Positions 1 through 6,510 are shown, counted from the stretch's first letter. The stretch: DNA of 6,542 bases from an uncultured Lachnospiraceae bacterium (GCA_946529195.1 CAMMZE010000059.1:1-6542); one strand, 5' to 3'. A program made the numbers and translations. Notes: generated by a model from the sequence alone, not told the origin.

Positions 1-791
1 CCGCCGGTAAAAGACTGGCGGATAATCTCCAGAGACTCCGGAAAACGCACATAACCGGGACAGACGGTTACCGTCACCCGTTCGTTCTGTTCTGTCACAG
101 GATCCTCAGAAGCAGCCATCTCTTCGCGGGGCATAGAAAAACTGACGCCGTAGGCATTGGCAATCGTATCCAGCATGCCCAGAGTGCGCTGATAGTGCAT
201 CTCATTTCCCACGGCTGCCCCGCCGCTCATAATGAAATACCGGTTTCCTGTCTTTTCCCTGATAAAATACCTGGCCATATCCGCGCCGGCCTCAAACTCG
301 AAGGGCTTCCCCGGTCCGAAAATGCCGAGAAACCAGGGATTATCCTCCACCGCTTCAAATGCCTCCGATGATACTGTTCCGGATGCCAGCAGGTAGTAGG
401 CGCCCCTTTCCTCGCAAAGCGCCACCTCTGCCTCCAGATCATGGGACAGAAAAGACAGAAAGCCCTCCACACCGTCATCACATGCCTTCCGGATAAAATC
501 CAGTTCCTCTTCCTCGGAAGAGATCGAGCCGGAGTACACAAAGCTGACCATCTCAAAATTTGAAGCAATATAGTCCTCCAAATAGGATCGGAAGCCCTGC
601 ACCTCATCATTTTGGGTATTATATACGATCACCCCCAGCTTGTGGGGGGATATATCTGCCGGGACATAGCTTTCTGTCCCTTCCGCGGCAGGCTGAGACT
701 GATCTGCCTTAGATGCACAGCCTGACAGGAAAGTCAGGACAAGGCACATGGCCAGCAGGCGCCGGACCAGGCTGCATTTCCTATATTTCAT
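1..791 (-). CDS. Type 1 periplasmic-binding-like lipoprotein, 3' end cut by window
   Basis: The reading frame is open from an ATG at 791 to the window edge: 263 codons, no stop, so the C-terminal part is missing. The N-terminus is a lipoprotein signal: a KYRK/RR-containing basic start, a hydrophobic stretch, then the lipobox L-S-G-C with the lipidated Cys at residue 25. A polar linker follows to about residue 50. The mature part alternates strands and helices as in type 1 periplasmic-binding (LacI/sugar-binding-like) proteins: a first strand near LGVIVYN (52-58), then DGVEGFLSF (106-114), GAYYLLASG (130-138) and a segment around 165-215 resembling the interdomain region of that fold. It starts 6 nt after the stop of the upstream ATPase gene and is probably in the same operon. 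GGAGG at 803-807 lies 11 nt before the ATG; an in-frame TTG at 794 would be 8 nt away. Fold assignment is by pattern only and the ligand is unknown. An accessory binding protein or sensor for the importer is an inference. Confidence 0.8.
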   Translation of the reverse strand, partial: MKYRKCSLVRRLLAMCLVLTFLSGCASKADQSQPAAEGTESYVPADISPHKLGVIVYNTQNDEVQGFRSYLEDYIASNFEMVSFVYSGSISSEEEELDFIRKACDDGVEGFLSFLSHDLEAEVALCEERGAYYLLASGTVSSEAFEAVEDNPWFLGIFGPGKPFEFEAGADMARYFIREKTGNRYFIMSGGAAVGNEMHYQRTLGMLDTIANAYGVSFSMPREEMAASEDPVTEQNERVTVTVCPGYVRFPESLEIIRQSFTG

Positions 792-797
792 CAATGA

Positions 798-1766
798 TTA
801 TGCCTCCTTTCCAAACAGATGGCAGGCAATTTCATGGCCGGGTTCCATTTCAGTCAAAACGGGTTTTTTCTCCTTGCAGATCGGCATACATTTATCGCAC
901 CGATCCTGGAAGGGACATCCCCGCGGCACATCCAGCGGGCTGGGCGGTTCTCCCTTGATGGGCTCTATTTTCTTTGAAAAGTCCATCTTCGTGTCGAAAA
1001 CGGAATTAATCAGTGCCCGGGAGTAAGGATGGCAGCAGACCGCCTCCATATGGTCTCCCGGCATGACCTCTACCACATTGCCCAGATACATCACGGCAAT
1101 CTGATGGGCAAAGGACTGGATAAGTCCCAGATTGTGGCAGACAAAGCAGATTGTCAGATTCTTTTCCCTCTGCAGCTTTGTGATCAGCTCGATAATGGTT
1201 TCCTGGACCGAAACATCCAGCGCGCTGGTGGCCTCATCCATTGCAATGATCTCAGGCTCCAGTGCCAGCGCTCTGGCGATGGCTACCCTCTGGCGCTGTC
1301 CGCCGGACATGTTGTGGGGGAAGCGGTCAGCAAAATCCTCAGGCAGCTCCACCATGCGCAAGAGTTCCCGCGCCTTGGCGTCCCGCTGGCTCCTTTTGAT
1401 TTTTCCGTAGTTCAGCAGGGGTTCGCAGACGATGTCCCGTACCTTCATCTTCGGATTGAATGAGGTCGTAGGATCCTGAAAGACCATCTGGATATGCTGC
1501 CGCATGTCATGCAGGTGCGCTCCCTTTATGCGGGTTATATCCTCTCCCCTGTACCAGATTTCTCCCTCTGACGGTCTGTCCAGCCAGACCAGAAAACGCA
1601 TAAAAGTACTCTTACCGCAGCCGGACTCCCCCACCAGCCCCAGGGTCTGCCCTTTGTACAGTTTCAGGTTGACATCATTGCAGGCAACCAGCTCCCGGCC
1701 GCCGGCTGTGGGGAAACGGCGGGTAATGTGTTTTGCTTCCACCAGCAGATCCTTTTCATCAAACAT
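798..1766 (-). CDS. Peptide/nickel-type ABC importer ATPase, DppF/OppF class
   Basis: Cytoplasmic nucleotide-binding subunit of 322 aa, the usual size for DppF/OppF proteins. All ATPase motifs are visible: Walker A GESGCGKST (46-54), Q-loop FQD (96-98), signature MSGGQRQR (153-160), Walker B IIAMDE (173-178), D-loop SALD (181-184) and switch histidine H211 in the sequence CHN, where most relatives have SHD. After the ATPase core comes the C-terminal oligopeptide-transporter domain (about 235-322) with the family cysteine cluster: C284, C290, C297 and C315, plus an additional C293. Related importer ATPases bind an iron-sulfur cluster through such cysteines; whether this one does is inferred. 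The ATG overlaps the stop of the preceding ATPase gene by 8 nt (1759-1766) and has a GGAGGG site a few bases upstream, so the two are probably translationally coupled. It should pair with the 262-aa ATPase as a heterodimer. Substrate is not determined by this subunit. Confidence 0.95.
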   Translation of the reverse strand: MFDEKDLLVEAKHITRRFPTAGGRELVACNDVNLKLYKGQTLGLVGESGCGKSTFMRFLVWLDRPSEGEIWYRGEDITRIKGAHLHDMRQHIQMVFQDPTTSFNPKMKVRDIVCEPLLNYGKIKRSQRDAKARELLRMVELPEDFADRFPHNMSGGQRQRVAIARALALEPEIIAMDEATSALDVSVQETIIELITKLQREKNLTICFVCHNLGLIQSFAHQIAVMYLGNVVEVMPGDHMEAVCCHPYSRALINSVFDTKMDFSKKIEPIKGEPPSPLDVPRGCPFQDRCDKCMPICKEKKPVLTEMEPGHEIACHLFGKEA

Positions 1767-2547
1767 AACGTTTCCCTCCGAGTGATGGTACCGCTCCGAT
1801 CAGTTTTCTCGTGTAGGCATTCTCCGATTGCTCCAGGATATATTCCCTGTTGCCCTGATCCTCGATCTGCCCATCCTTCATCACCACCAGCCAGTCTGAC
1901 ATGTAGGCAGCCAGTCCTATATCATGTGTGACAATGATGATCGCAGTACCGTATTCATCCCGCAGTTCCATCATCTGCCTGGCGATCTGGGCCTGGGTAG
2001 TCACATCCAGCGCACTGGTCGGCTCATCGGCCAGCAGGAGCTTTGGTTCATAGGTCATGCCCATGGCAATGCCCACGCGCTGCCGCTGTCCGCCGGACAG
2101 CTGGAACGGATAGGAATGCATGATGCGGTCCGGGTCCGGCAGCCGCATCCGTCCCAGCATCTCGGCTCCCTTTTTCCAGGCTGCGTCAGCAGATATGTTT
2201 TCATGGGTGCGGATATACTCCACATAGCTTTTCCCGATCAGCCGGGTCTGGTTCATCATGGCGCCGGAATCCTGAAAGATCATGGAAATATCATGTCCCC
2301 GCAGGGAACGCCATGCTTTGGTGTCCAGAGAGAGCAGGCTGCGGCCGTCGTAATTGATCTCTCCGGCGGACACGTGCCCTTTTCCCGGAAGCAAACCCAT
2401 GACTGCCCGGATGACAGTGGTCTTTCCGCTGCCGCTCTCGCCGACAATCGCGCAGATCTGGCCCTGATTCAGGGAAATGGAGCAGTCTCTGACCGTCAGC
2501 TGCCTGCCGTAGGAAATATCCACATGGCTGATTTCAAGTAATGCCAT
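1759..2547 (-). CDS. Peptide/nickel-type ABC importer ATPase, short NikD/DppD class
   Basis: Second nucleotide-binding subunit, 262 aa. Motifs: Walker A GESGSGKTT (36-44), Q-loop FQD (91-93), signature LSGGQRQR (150-157), Walker B LLLADEP (170-176), D-loop SALD (178-181) and switch histidine H208 in THD, so it looks catalytically intact. It stops soon after the ATPase core and lacks the C-terminal cysteine-bearing oligopeptide-transporter domain of typical DppD/OppD (about 320 aa or more). This makes it closer in size to NikD of the nickel importer. After the Q-loop it reads SGAMMNQT, where most relatives have a P-x-T-S-L-N-P-like segment; this region contacts the permease coupling helices. 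The ATG is 5 nt after the permease stop, with GGGGAGG just before that stop as ribosome binding site. The 3' end overlaps the next ATPase gene by 8 nt. Together the two ATPases power one importer. Confidence 0.95.
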   Translation of the reverse strand: MALLEISHVDISYGRQLTVRDCSISLNQGQICAIVGESGSGKTTVIRAVMGLLPGKGHVSAGEINYDGRSLLSLDTKAWRSLRGHDISMIFQDSGAMMNQTRLIGKSYVEYIRTHENISADAAWKKGAEMLGRMRLPDPDRIMHSYPFQLSGGQRQRVGIAMGMTYEPKLLLADEPTSALDVTTQAQIARQMMELRDEYGTAIIIVTHDIGLAAYMSDWLVVMKDGQIEDQGNREYILEQSENAYTRKLIGAVPSLGGKRYV

Positions 2548-2552
2548 CTGAC

Positions 2553-3389
2553 TTACCTCCCCTCGTCGCTGTGCGGATCCAGAATGTCGCGGAGCCCATC
2601 GCCCAGCATATTAAAAATGACAACTGTGACAAAGATCGCAAGTCCGGGGAAAATCATCAGCCAGGGGGCAGACTGCATGAAGTTGCGTCCCTCATTCAGC
2701 ATGGAACCCCACTCCGGACTTGGCGGCTGGGCACCAAAGCCCAGGAAGGACAGGGCAGCCAGCTCCATCATCATTCCGCCTATATCTGTAGCGGCCGTGA
2801 TCACCAGTGTGGTGATGGCATTTGGCAGCATATATTTCCACAGCATATACGGGGTTCTGGAGCCGGTGACCGTGGCGGCTGCCACAAAATCCGTGTGCCG
2901 GATCTTCATGACCAGGCTTCGTGCCAGCCTGGCATACTTGGGCCAGGTGACAACCGCAATGGCGATGATGGCATTTTTGGTGCTTGCGCCCAGAATACCT
3001 GCCACGGCAATGGCAAGCACAAGACCCGGGAAAGCAATCATCATATCAGCAATACGCATGATCACAGCATCCACCATTCCGCCGAAATAGCCCGCCAGAA
3101 TGCCCAGGAAAGACCCTATGACAAAAATAACGCCCACCAGAATAAAGGTAGAGGACAGGGAGGTTCTGGCACCGTAAAGCACACGGGCAAAGATATCACG
3201 TCCCATCTTGTCCGTTCCGAAGGGATGCGCGGCGCTGGGCGGCATGATGGAATCTGCCAGATTGCCGGCCGTCGGATCAACGCCGCCGGAGAGCACAGGG
3301 GCAAAAATGGCAGCAAGCACCAGCAAAACCGCCAGAATCGCAAAAATTACAAATACCGGATATTTTTGAATAAAGCGCTTTCTCTCCAT
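2553..3389 (-). CDS. Importer permease, DppC/NikC class
   Basis: Inner-membrane channel subunit of the binding-protein-dependent importer, 278 aa from ATG 3389, normal for DppC/NikC. The N-terminus is basic (MERKR) and leads into one hydrophobic segment (about residues 10-34). An extracytoplasmic stretch with the class-typical sequence HPFGTDKMGRDIFARVLYGA follows. Further hydrophobic segments lie roughly at 80-105, 107-140, 190-212 and 235-260. The cytoplasmic EAA-type coupling loop is FVAAATVTGS...LPN (about 168-190), which docks on an ATPase. Two starts are possible: a GTG at 3398 that overlaps the upstream TGA as GTGA (281 aa), and the ATG three codons later. The GAGG at 3401-3404 sits only about 2 nt from the GTG but about 11 nt from the ATG, so the ATG is preferred. 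It works as a heterodimer with the permease encoded just upstream. Confidence 0.93.
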   Translation of the reverse strand: MERKRFIQKYPVFVIFAILAVLLVLAAIFAPVLSGGVDPTAGNLADSIMPPSAAHPFGTDKMGRDIFARVLYGARTSLSSTFILVGVIFVIGSFLGILAGYFGGMVDAVIMRIADMMIAFPGLVLAIAVAGILGASTKNAIIAIAVVTWPKYARLARSLVMKIRHTDFVAAATVTGSRTPYMLWKYMLPNAITTLVITAATDIGGMMMELAALSFLGFGAQPPSPEWGSMLNEGRNFMQSAPWLMIFPGLAIFVTVVIFNMLGDGLRDILDPHSDEGR

Positions 3390-3394
3390 ATGCT

Positions 3395-4333
3395 TCACCG
3401 CCTCAGTCTCATGCGCGGATCAATATAGTTATAAGAAATATCCACCAGAAGATTAATCAGCATATATATGACAGCCACCCAGAGCACATATCCCTGGATC
3501 AGATAATAATCATAGGAAGTGATGGCTGAAACAGCCAGATTGCCCAATCCCGGATATGAGAAGATAACCTCCACGACACTGGTGCCTCCCAACAGTGAGC
3601 CGATGGAAAGTCCCAGCATGGTGATGAGCGGAAGCAGGGAGTTGGGAAATACATTGCCCCACAGAATCTTCCAATAGGCGACACCCCGCGCCTGGGCGCC
3701 GGTCACGTAATCAGAGTGCAGCTCTTCCAGTACCGCCGTGCGCACCTGTCGGGTATATTTCGCAGACATGGCCACGGCCAGGGTGACGGCCGGGAGGATC
3801 ATGTCCTTAAAGCCGCCTCCCGAAGATACCACCGGCAGCAGACGCAGGCGCACACAGAACAGGAGCACCAGCAGAAGGCCTACCCAGAAATTGGGGATTG
3901 AGACGCCGAAGAAAGTGATGGCTCTTACGATATAATCAACAGGTTTATCATGATAAACAGCCGACAGCACACCCAGAGGCACCGCAATCAGCAGCATCAG
4001 CACCATTGCCATCAGCGCCAGCTTCAGCGTGGGCCAAAGCCGTGCCAGAAGCAGTGTCACTACAGGTTTCCCGAGAGAAAAGGATGTGCCGAAATCCCCC
4101 CTCAGACAGTTGCCCAGCCAGCGGACATACTGGGTGACAAAGGGATCATTCAATCCCATCTCTTCCCGCTGCATTTCCACCTGTTCCTCGTCCGGCATCA
4201 GTCCCTGCGCCAGGTACATATTGCGCACAGGATCACCGGGTGATATATAGGTCAGCAAAAAAGTAATGATGCTGATACCTATGAGAACAATCAGCATTTG
4301 CAGCAATCTGGATACGATCTGCTTTCTGCCCAT
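3395..4333 (-). CDS. Importer permease, DppB/NikB class
   Basis: Inner-membrane channel subunit, 312 aa, normal length for DppB/NikB. Start is ATG 4333 (MGRKQIVSRLLQ), 8 nt after a clean AAGGAG. The frame stays open further upstream, but that sequence is the intergenic hairpin and is not protein-like. The first hydrophobic segment (about 9-30) runs into SPGDPVRNMY, a hallmark of this class. An extracytoplasmic region with GLNDPFVTQYVRWL and LRGDFGTSF follows. Further hydrophobic segments lie about 100-125, 134-160, 178-195, 232-255 and 279-300. The EAA coupling loop is YVTGAQARGVAYWKI...FPN (about 209-231), followed by the typical VEVIFSYPGLGNL and the C-terminal YNYIDPRMRLR. The gene starts 129 nt after the binding-protein stop, and its own stop abuts or overlaps the next permease start, implying co-translation. 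It shows no sign of decay. Confidence 0.95.
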   Translation of the reverse strand: MGRKQIVSRLLQMLIVLIGISIITFLLTYISPGDPVRNMYLAQGLMPDEEQVEMQREEMGLNDPFVTQYVRWLGNCLRGDFGTSFSLGKPVVTLLLARLWPTLKLALMAMVLMLLIAVPLGVLSAVYHDKPVDYIVRAITFFGVSIPNFWVGLLLVLLFCVRLRLLPVVSSGGGFKDMILPAVTLAVAMSAKYTRQVRTAVLEELHSDYVTGAQARGVAYWKILWGNVFPNSLLPLITMLGLSIGSLLGGTSVVEVIFSYPGLGNLAVSAITSYDYYLIQGYVLWVAVIYMLINLLVDISYNYIDPRMRLRR

Positions 4334-4384
4334 GTTCTTCGCTCCTTCCCCTATTTTCATTGCAAAACCAGCCGGCTCATCCGG

Positions 4385-4432
4385 AACCGGCGCAGACGTC
4401 CGGAGGCAAGACAAACCTCCGGACGCCCGGTT
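4385..4432 (-). promoter_or_regulatory. Intercistronic hairpin between binding-protein and permease genes
   Basis: A perfect 10-bp inverted repeat (CGTCCGGAGG 4397-4406 against CCTCCGGACG 4416-4425) encloses a 9-nt loop. It is flanked by a second pairing block AACCGG (4385-4390) against CCGGTT (4427-4432), with an asymmetric internal loop. In the transcript it lies about 30 nt after the binding-protein stop and 50 nt before the permease start. Only TTTT in a GC-rich setting follows, so it is a poor intrinsic terminator. Hairpins here commonly protect the upstream message or partly attenuate read-through, giving more binding protein than membrane subunits. That role is inferred. Confidence 0.7.
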
Positions 4433-4462
4433 TCTGTCTCAGGTTGCCAGATCGGCCGGCTG

Positions 4463-6022
4463 TCACTCTGCCGGTACGATCTCAGTGGTAATCCAGTAAT
4501 AATCAGCGGTGTGTATGTGGGCATACCCGACATTTTTGGAGTAAGCCATGGAGCTGTTGTAATAGCCATCCACGATGACAGCGGCATCATCGATCAGAAT
4601 CTGCTGCATCTGCTTCAGGAGATCCGCACGGGTCTCGGTATCTGCGGTTTCAATAAAGGTCTCATACAGGGCATCATACTCATCATTCTGATAGCCGCAG
4701 TAATTGGATCCGCTGGGGCCATACCAGTTGGCCATGTATTCTGTGGGATCGCCATTACCCACCGTGGTCCAGTTGTTGTTGTCCAGATCATAGTTAAAGG
4801 TAACCAGATCATTCCAGCAGTCATCGGAAGAACCGTAGGCAGAGGTTACGCCGATGCCGATCTGGCTCAGATACAGGGTGTGGGCATCAGAGAAATCGTT
4901 GAGCAGGCGGTTCTCATAGGAGGAATAGCGCAGGTTGATATCCACGCCGTCAATCTCACGGATCCCGTTACCGTTGGTGTCCACAATGCCGGCCTCATCC
5001 AGAAGAGCGGCAGCGGCATCCGGATCATACGCATAGGGATTGTTCAGCTCGTCATAGCCGTAGGCAAGGGTGCTGGGAAGCACTGAGAAGCCGGCCGTAT
5101 ACAGACCGCCGATGGTGTTGGATCCGCAGATGGTCTCATTGTCAATAGCCATCAACATAGCCTTGCGCAGAGCGTCATTGCCCAGTATACCCTTGAAGTT
5201 TATCCAGCTGAATCCGCAGCGCACGCCGGAGGCGATATCAACCGTATAATTATCATCTTCCTGCAGCTTCTGCAGATCTGCGACATTGGTGATGTTCTCG
5301 ACCAGATCCACCTGTCCTGCCTGCAGAGCATTGGCCTTTGCGGAAGCATCGCCCATGAAAGTGATCTCTACCTTGTCATAGGGAACTTCGCCATCCCAGT
5401 AATTGGGGTTCTTGGCCATGGTGAAGCCTACCAGGTCTGTGTGGGACTCCACCATATAGGGGCCTGTGCCGATAACAGCCGTATCAAAATCCTCGGTATC
5501 AGCTACATCGATGATGGCCATGGTGGGGTAAGCCAGATTACCTGTCAGGTTGTAGTCGGGCTGGGGCAGGGTAATGGTAACGGTGCCTGCTTCATCATCG
5601 GCCTCTACCTCTGCTTCAAAAGCCAGGAACTTCTGCGGATTGGCAGATCCGTTCTGGCCTTCCTCGCGGACCCAGTCCAGGGATTCCTTGACCTTGCTGG
5701 CCGTCATCTCTGTGCCGTTGGAGAAGGTGACCCCGTCACGGATCTTGATGGTCCAGACAGTGGAATCCTCATTGACCTCATAGGATTCTGCCAGCCACGG
5801 CTCAATCTCCATGTTGTCGTTGAACTTGAACAGGGCTTCGCTGACACCAAATCGCATGCAGTTCCAGCCGGTGTTTGTCTGAGAAGCCGGATTGATCAGA
5901 CCGTCCGAATACATCTGACACCCAAAGGTCAGCACCTTCTCATCGTCCGCCCATGCGTTCCCGGCAAAAAGCGTGGTTGACAGCATGGCTGCTGCCAGAA
6001 TTAAAGACACCTTTTTCTTCAT
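4463..6022 (-). CDS. Family-5 extracytoplasmic solute-binding protein (NikA/DppA/OppA-like)
   Basis: Substrate-capture subunit of the importer, 519 aa, normal for SBP_bac_5 proteins. ATG 6022 is chosen because GAGGAG (6031-6036) lies 8 nt upstream and the protein then begins with a signal peptide: MKKK, a hydrophobic core to about residue 20, and a likely signal peptidase I site after A-W-A (25). There is no lipobox cysteine; the first Cys is C35 in the mature chain. Family signatures include EALFKFNDNMEIEPWLAESYE (62-82), WTIKIRDGVTFSNGTEMTASKV (90-111), GTGPYMV (185-191), FTMAKNPNYWDG (200-211) and an EF-hand-like loop DTNGNGIREIDG (348-359), common in this family. A later open frame upstream to 6115 is not protein-like and is rejected. 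As first gene after the riboswitch and leader it should be the most directly controlled. The ligand cannot be read from the sequence. Nickel, peptides and oligosaccharides are known for the family; cobalt or a corrinoid-related ligand is suggested only by the riboswitch. Confidence 0.95.
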   Translation of the reverse strand: MKKKVSLILAAAMLSTTLFAGNAWADDEKVLTFGCQMYSDGLINPASQTNTGWNCMRFGVSEALFKFNDNMEIEPWLAESYEVNEDSTVWTIKIRDGVTFSNGTEMTASKVKESLDWVREEGQNGSANPQKFLAFEAEVEADDEAGTVTITLPQPDYNLTGNLAYPTMAIIDVADTEDFDTAVIGTGPYMVESHTDLVGFTMAKNPNYWDGEVPYDKVEITFMGDASAKANALQAGQVDLVENITNVADLQKLQEDDNYTVDIASGVRCGFSWINFKGILGNDALRKAMLMAIDNETICGSNTIGGLYTAGFSVLPSTLAYGYDELNNPYAYDPDAAAALLDEAGIVDTNGNGIREIDGVDINLRYSSYENRLLNDFSDAHTLYLSQIGIGVTSAYGSSDDCWNDLVTFNYDLDNNNWTTVGNGDPTEYMANWYGPSGSNYCGYQNDEYDALYETFIETADTETRADLLKQMQQILIDDAAVIVDGYYNSSMAYSKNVGYAHIHTADYYWITTEIVPAE

Positions 6023-6235
6023 GTTCTTTTCTCCTCTTCTGCTTAACAGTTTGCTGATATTTTCACACAGACACCTCTTCTGCGTATTCAGGACCACTTC
6101 TCCGTCATACGGCACTGCGGCTCATCGTTTCTGTCCCACCTGTCATCTACAGGTTGTATAGGAAAACAGATAGTTGTTCGGATCGCTCCGGGCTGTACTG
6201 AACAAGCTGCCGCTCCGGTACTTTTACTGCATAAA
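6023..6235 (-). other. Untranslated leader between terminator and first gene
   Basis: This 213-nt stretch between the terminator and the binding-protein start holds no convincing gene. It contains the ribosome binding site GAGGAG (6031-6036), a small inverted repeat ACCTGT/ACAGGT (6138-6143 and 6149-6154, 5-nt loop) and two copies of CGCTCCGG on the plus strand (6184-6191, 6211-6218). I found no well-spaced promoter in it, so first-gene transcription probably depends on read-through from the riboswitch promoter. Confidence 0.6.
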
Positions 6236-6280
6236 TAAAAAGCGGTCTGCCCTCGCCATAAACGAGTGCAGACCGTTTTT
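6236..6280 (-). terminator. Intrinsic terminator downstream of B12 aptamer (likely expression platform)
   Basis: On the minus strand CGGTCTGC pairs with GCAGACCG (8 bp). After one A-G mismatch, CTCG pairs with CGAG around a 7-nt loop. The stem runs directly into C-TTTTT-A-TTTAT, a proper U-tract. It lies about 60 nt after the aptamer's 3' end and before any gene, the expected place for a ligand-controlled attenuator. AAAAA precedes the stem, so the element is symmetrical and could also stop plus-strand transcription. I did not find a clear long antiterminator pairing, so ligand control of this hairpin is inferred from position. Confidence 0.8.
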
Positions 6281-6341
6281 CGCACCAAAAAAACATCCGA
6301 AATCCGTATTCCAAAAAAACCGTGGAACAAATGGATAAAAC

Positions 6342-6503
6342 GCAGGCAAGTCTTCTGGCTCATGGGTCATCGCTCCGGCCGTCTTCCCAGTCTTTCAACC
6401 AGTGACACATTGGCCTTTGCTCTCCAAATACAGCGGCGGCTCCGCACGGGATTTTCACCCGTTTCCTTTTTCAACCTCTCCTGCAGGAAAGGATACCTGT
6501 GCA
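6342..6503 (-). ncRNA. Cobalamin (adenosylcobalamin) riboswitch aptamer
   Basis: Read on the minus strand, the conserved core of the cobalamin aptamer is present in order. P1 5' strand is CAGGT (6495-6499). A P2 hairpin follows: CCTTTCCT against AGGAGAGG (6475-6492). Next are AAAAAGGAA and the short hairpin ACGGG-TGAAAAT-CCCGT (6446-6462), then GCGGAGCCGCCGCTGTA (conserved form GCCACTG; here GCCGCTG at 6431-6437). GTCACTGG (6399-6406), CTGGGAAGACGGC and GCGATGACCCATGA come next, and finally the B12 box AGCCAGAAGACTTGCC (6345-6360), whose ACTTG closes P1. These features match the RF00174-type family. Such elements normally reduce expression of B12 synthesis or cobalt/corrinoid transport genes when adenosylcobalamin is abundant. 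The outer boundaries are good to a few bases. Confidence 0.96.
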
Positions 6504-6510
6504 ATAACAC

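Noticed and set aside
227..610. Minus-strand open frame of 127 codons
   Set aside because: It is in another frame inside the lipoprotein gene, rich in Arg/Trp/Cys, and lacks a start context; the lipoprotein frame is the coherent one.
1924..2541. Plus-strand open frame of 205 codons
   Set aside because: Antisense to the short ATPase gene, whose Walker and signature motifs are all intact on the minus strand.
2541..3428. Plus-strand open frame of 295 codons
   Set aside because: It lies exactly antisense to the DppC-type permease gene, is rich in His/Gln/Gly in a way typical of shadow frames, and has no recognisable domain.
4298..5086. Plus-strand open frame of 262 codons
   Set aside because: Antisense to the binding-protein gene; its Ile/Gly/Val-rich repeats mirror codon bias of the real gene.
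6023..6115. N-terminal extension of the binding protein to an upstream ATG
   Set aside because: It would place about 31 non-conserved residues before a textbook signal peptide, and the internal ATG at 6022 has the good ribosome binding site.
6138..6154. ACCTGT/ACAGGT inverted repeat as an operator
   Set aside because: Only a 6-bp arm, no promoter beside it and no known regulator match; it may be chance.
6088..6363. Minus-strand open frame of 91 codons
   Set aside because: It starts in the B12 box of the riboswitch and runs through the terminator hairpin. Its composition is not protein-like and no ribosome binding site fits.
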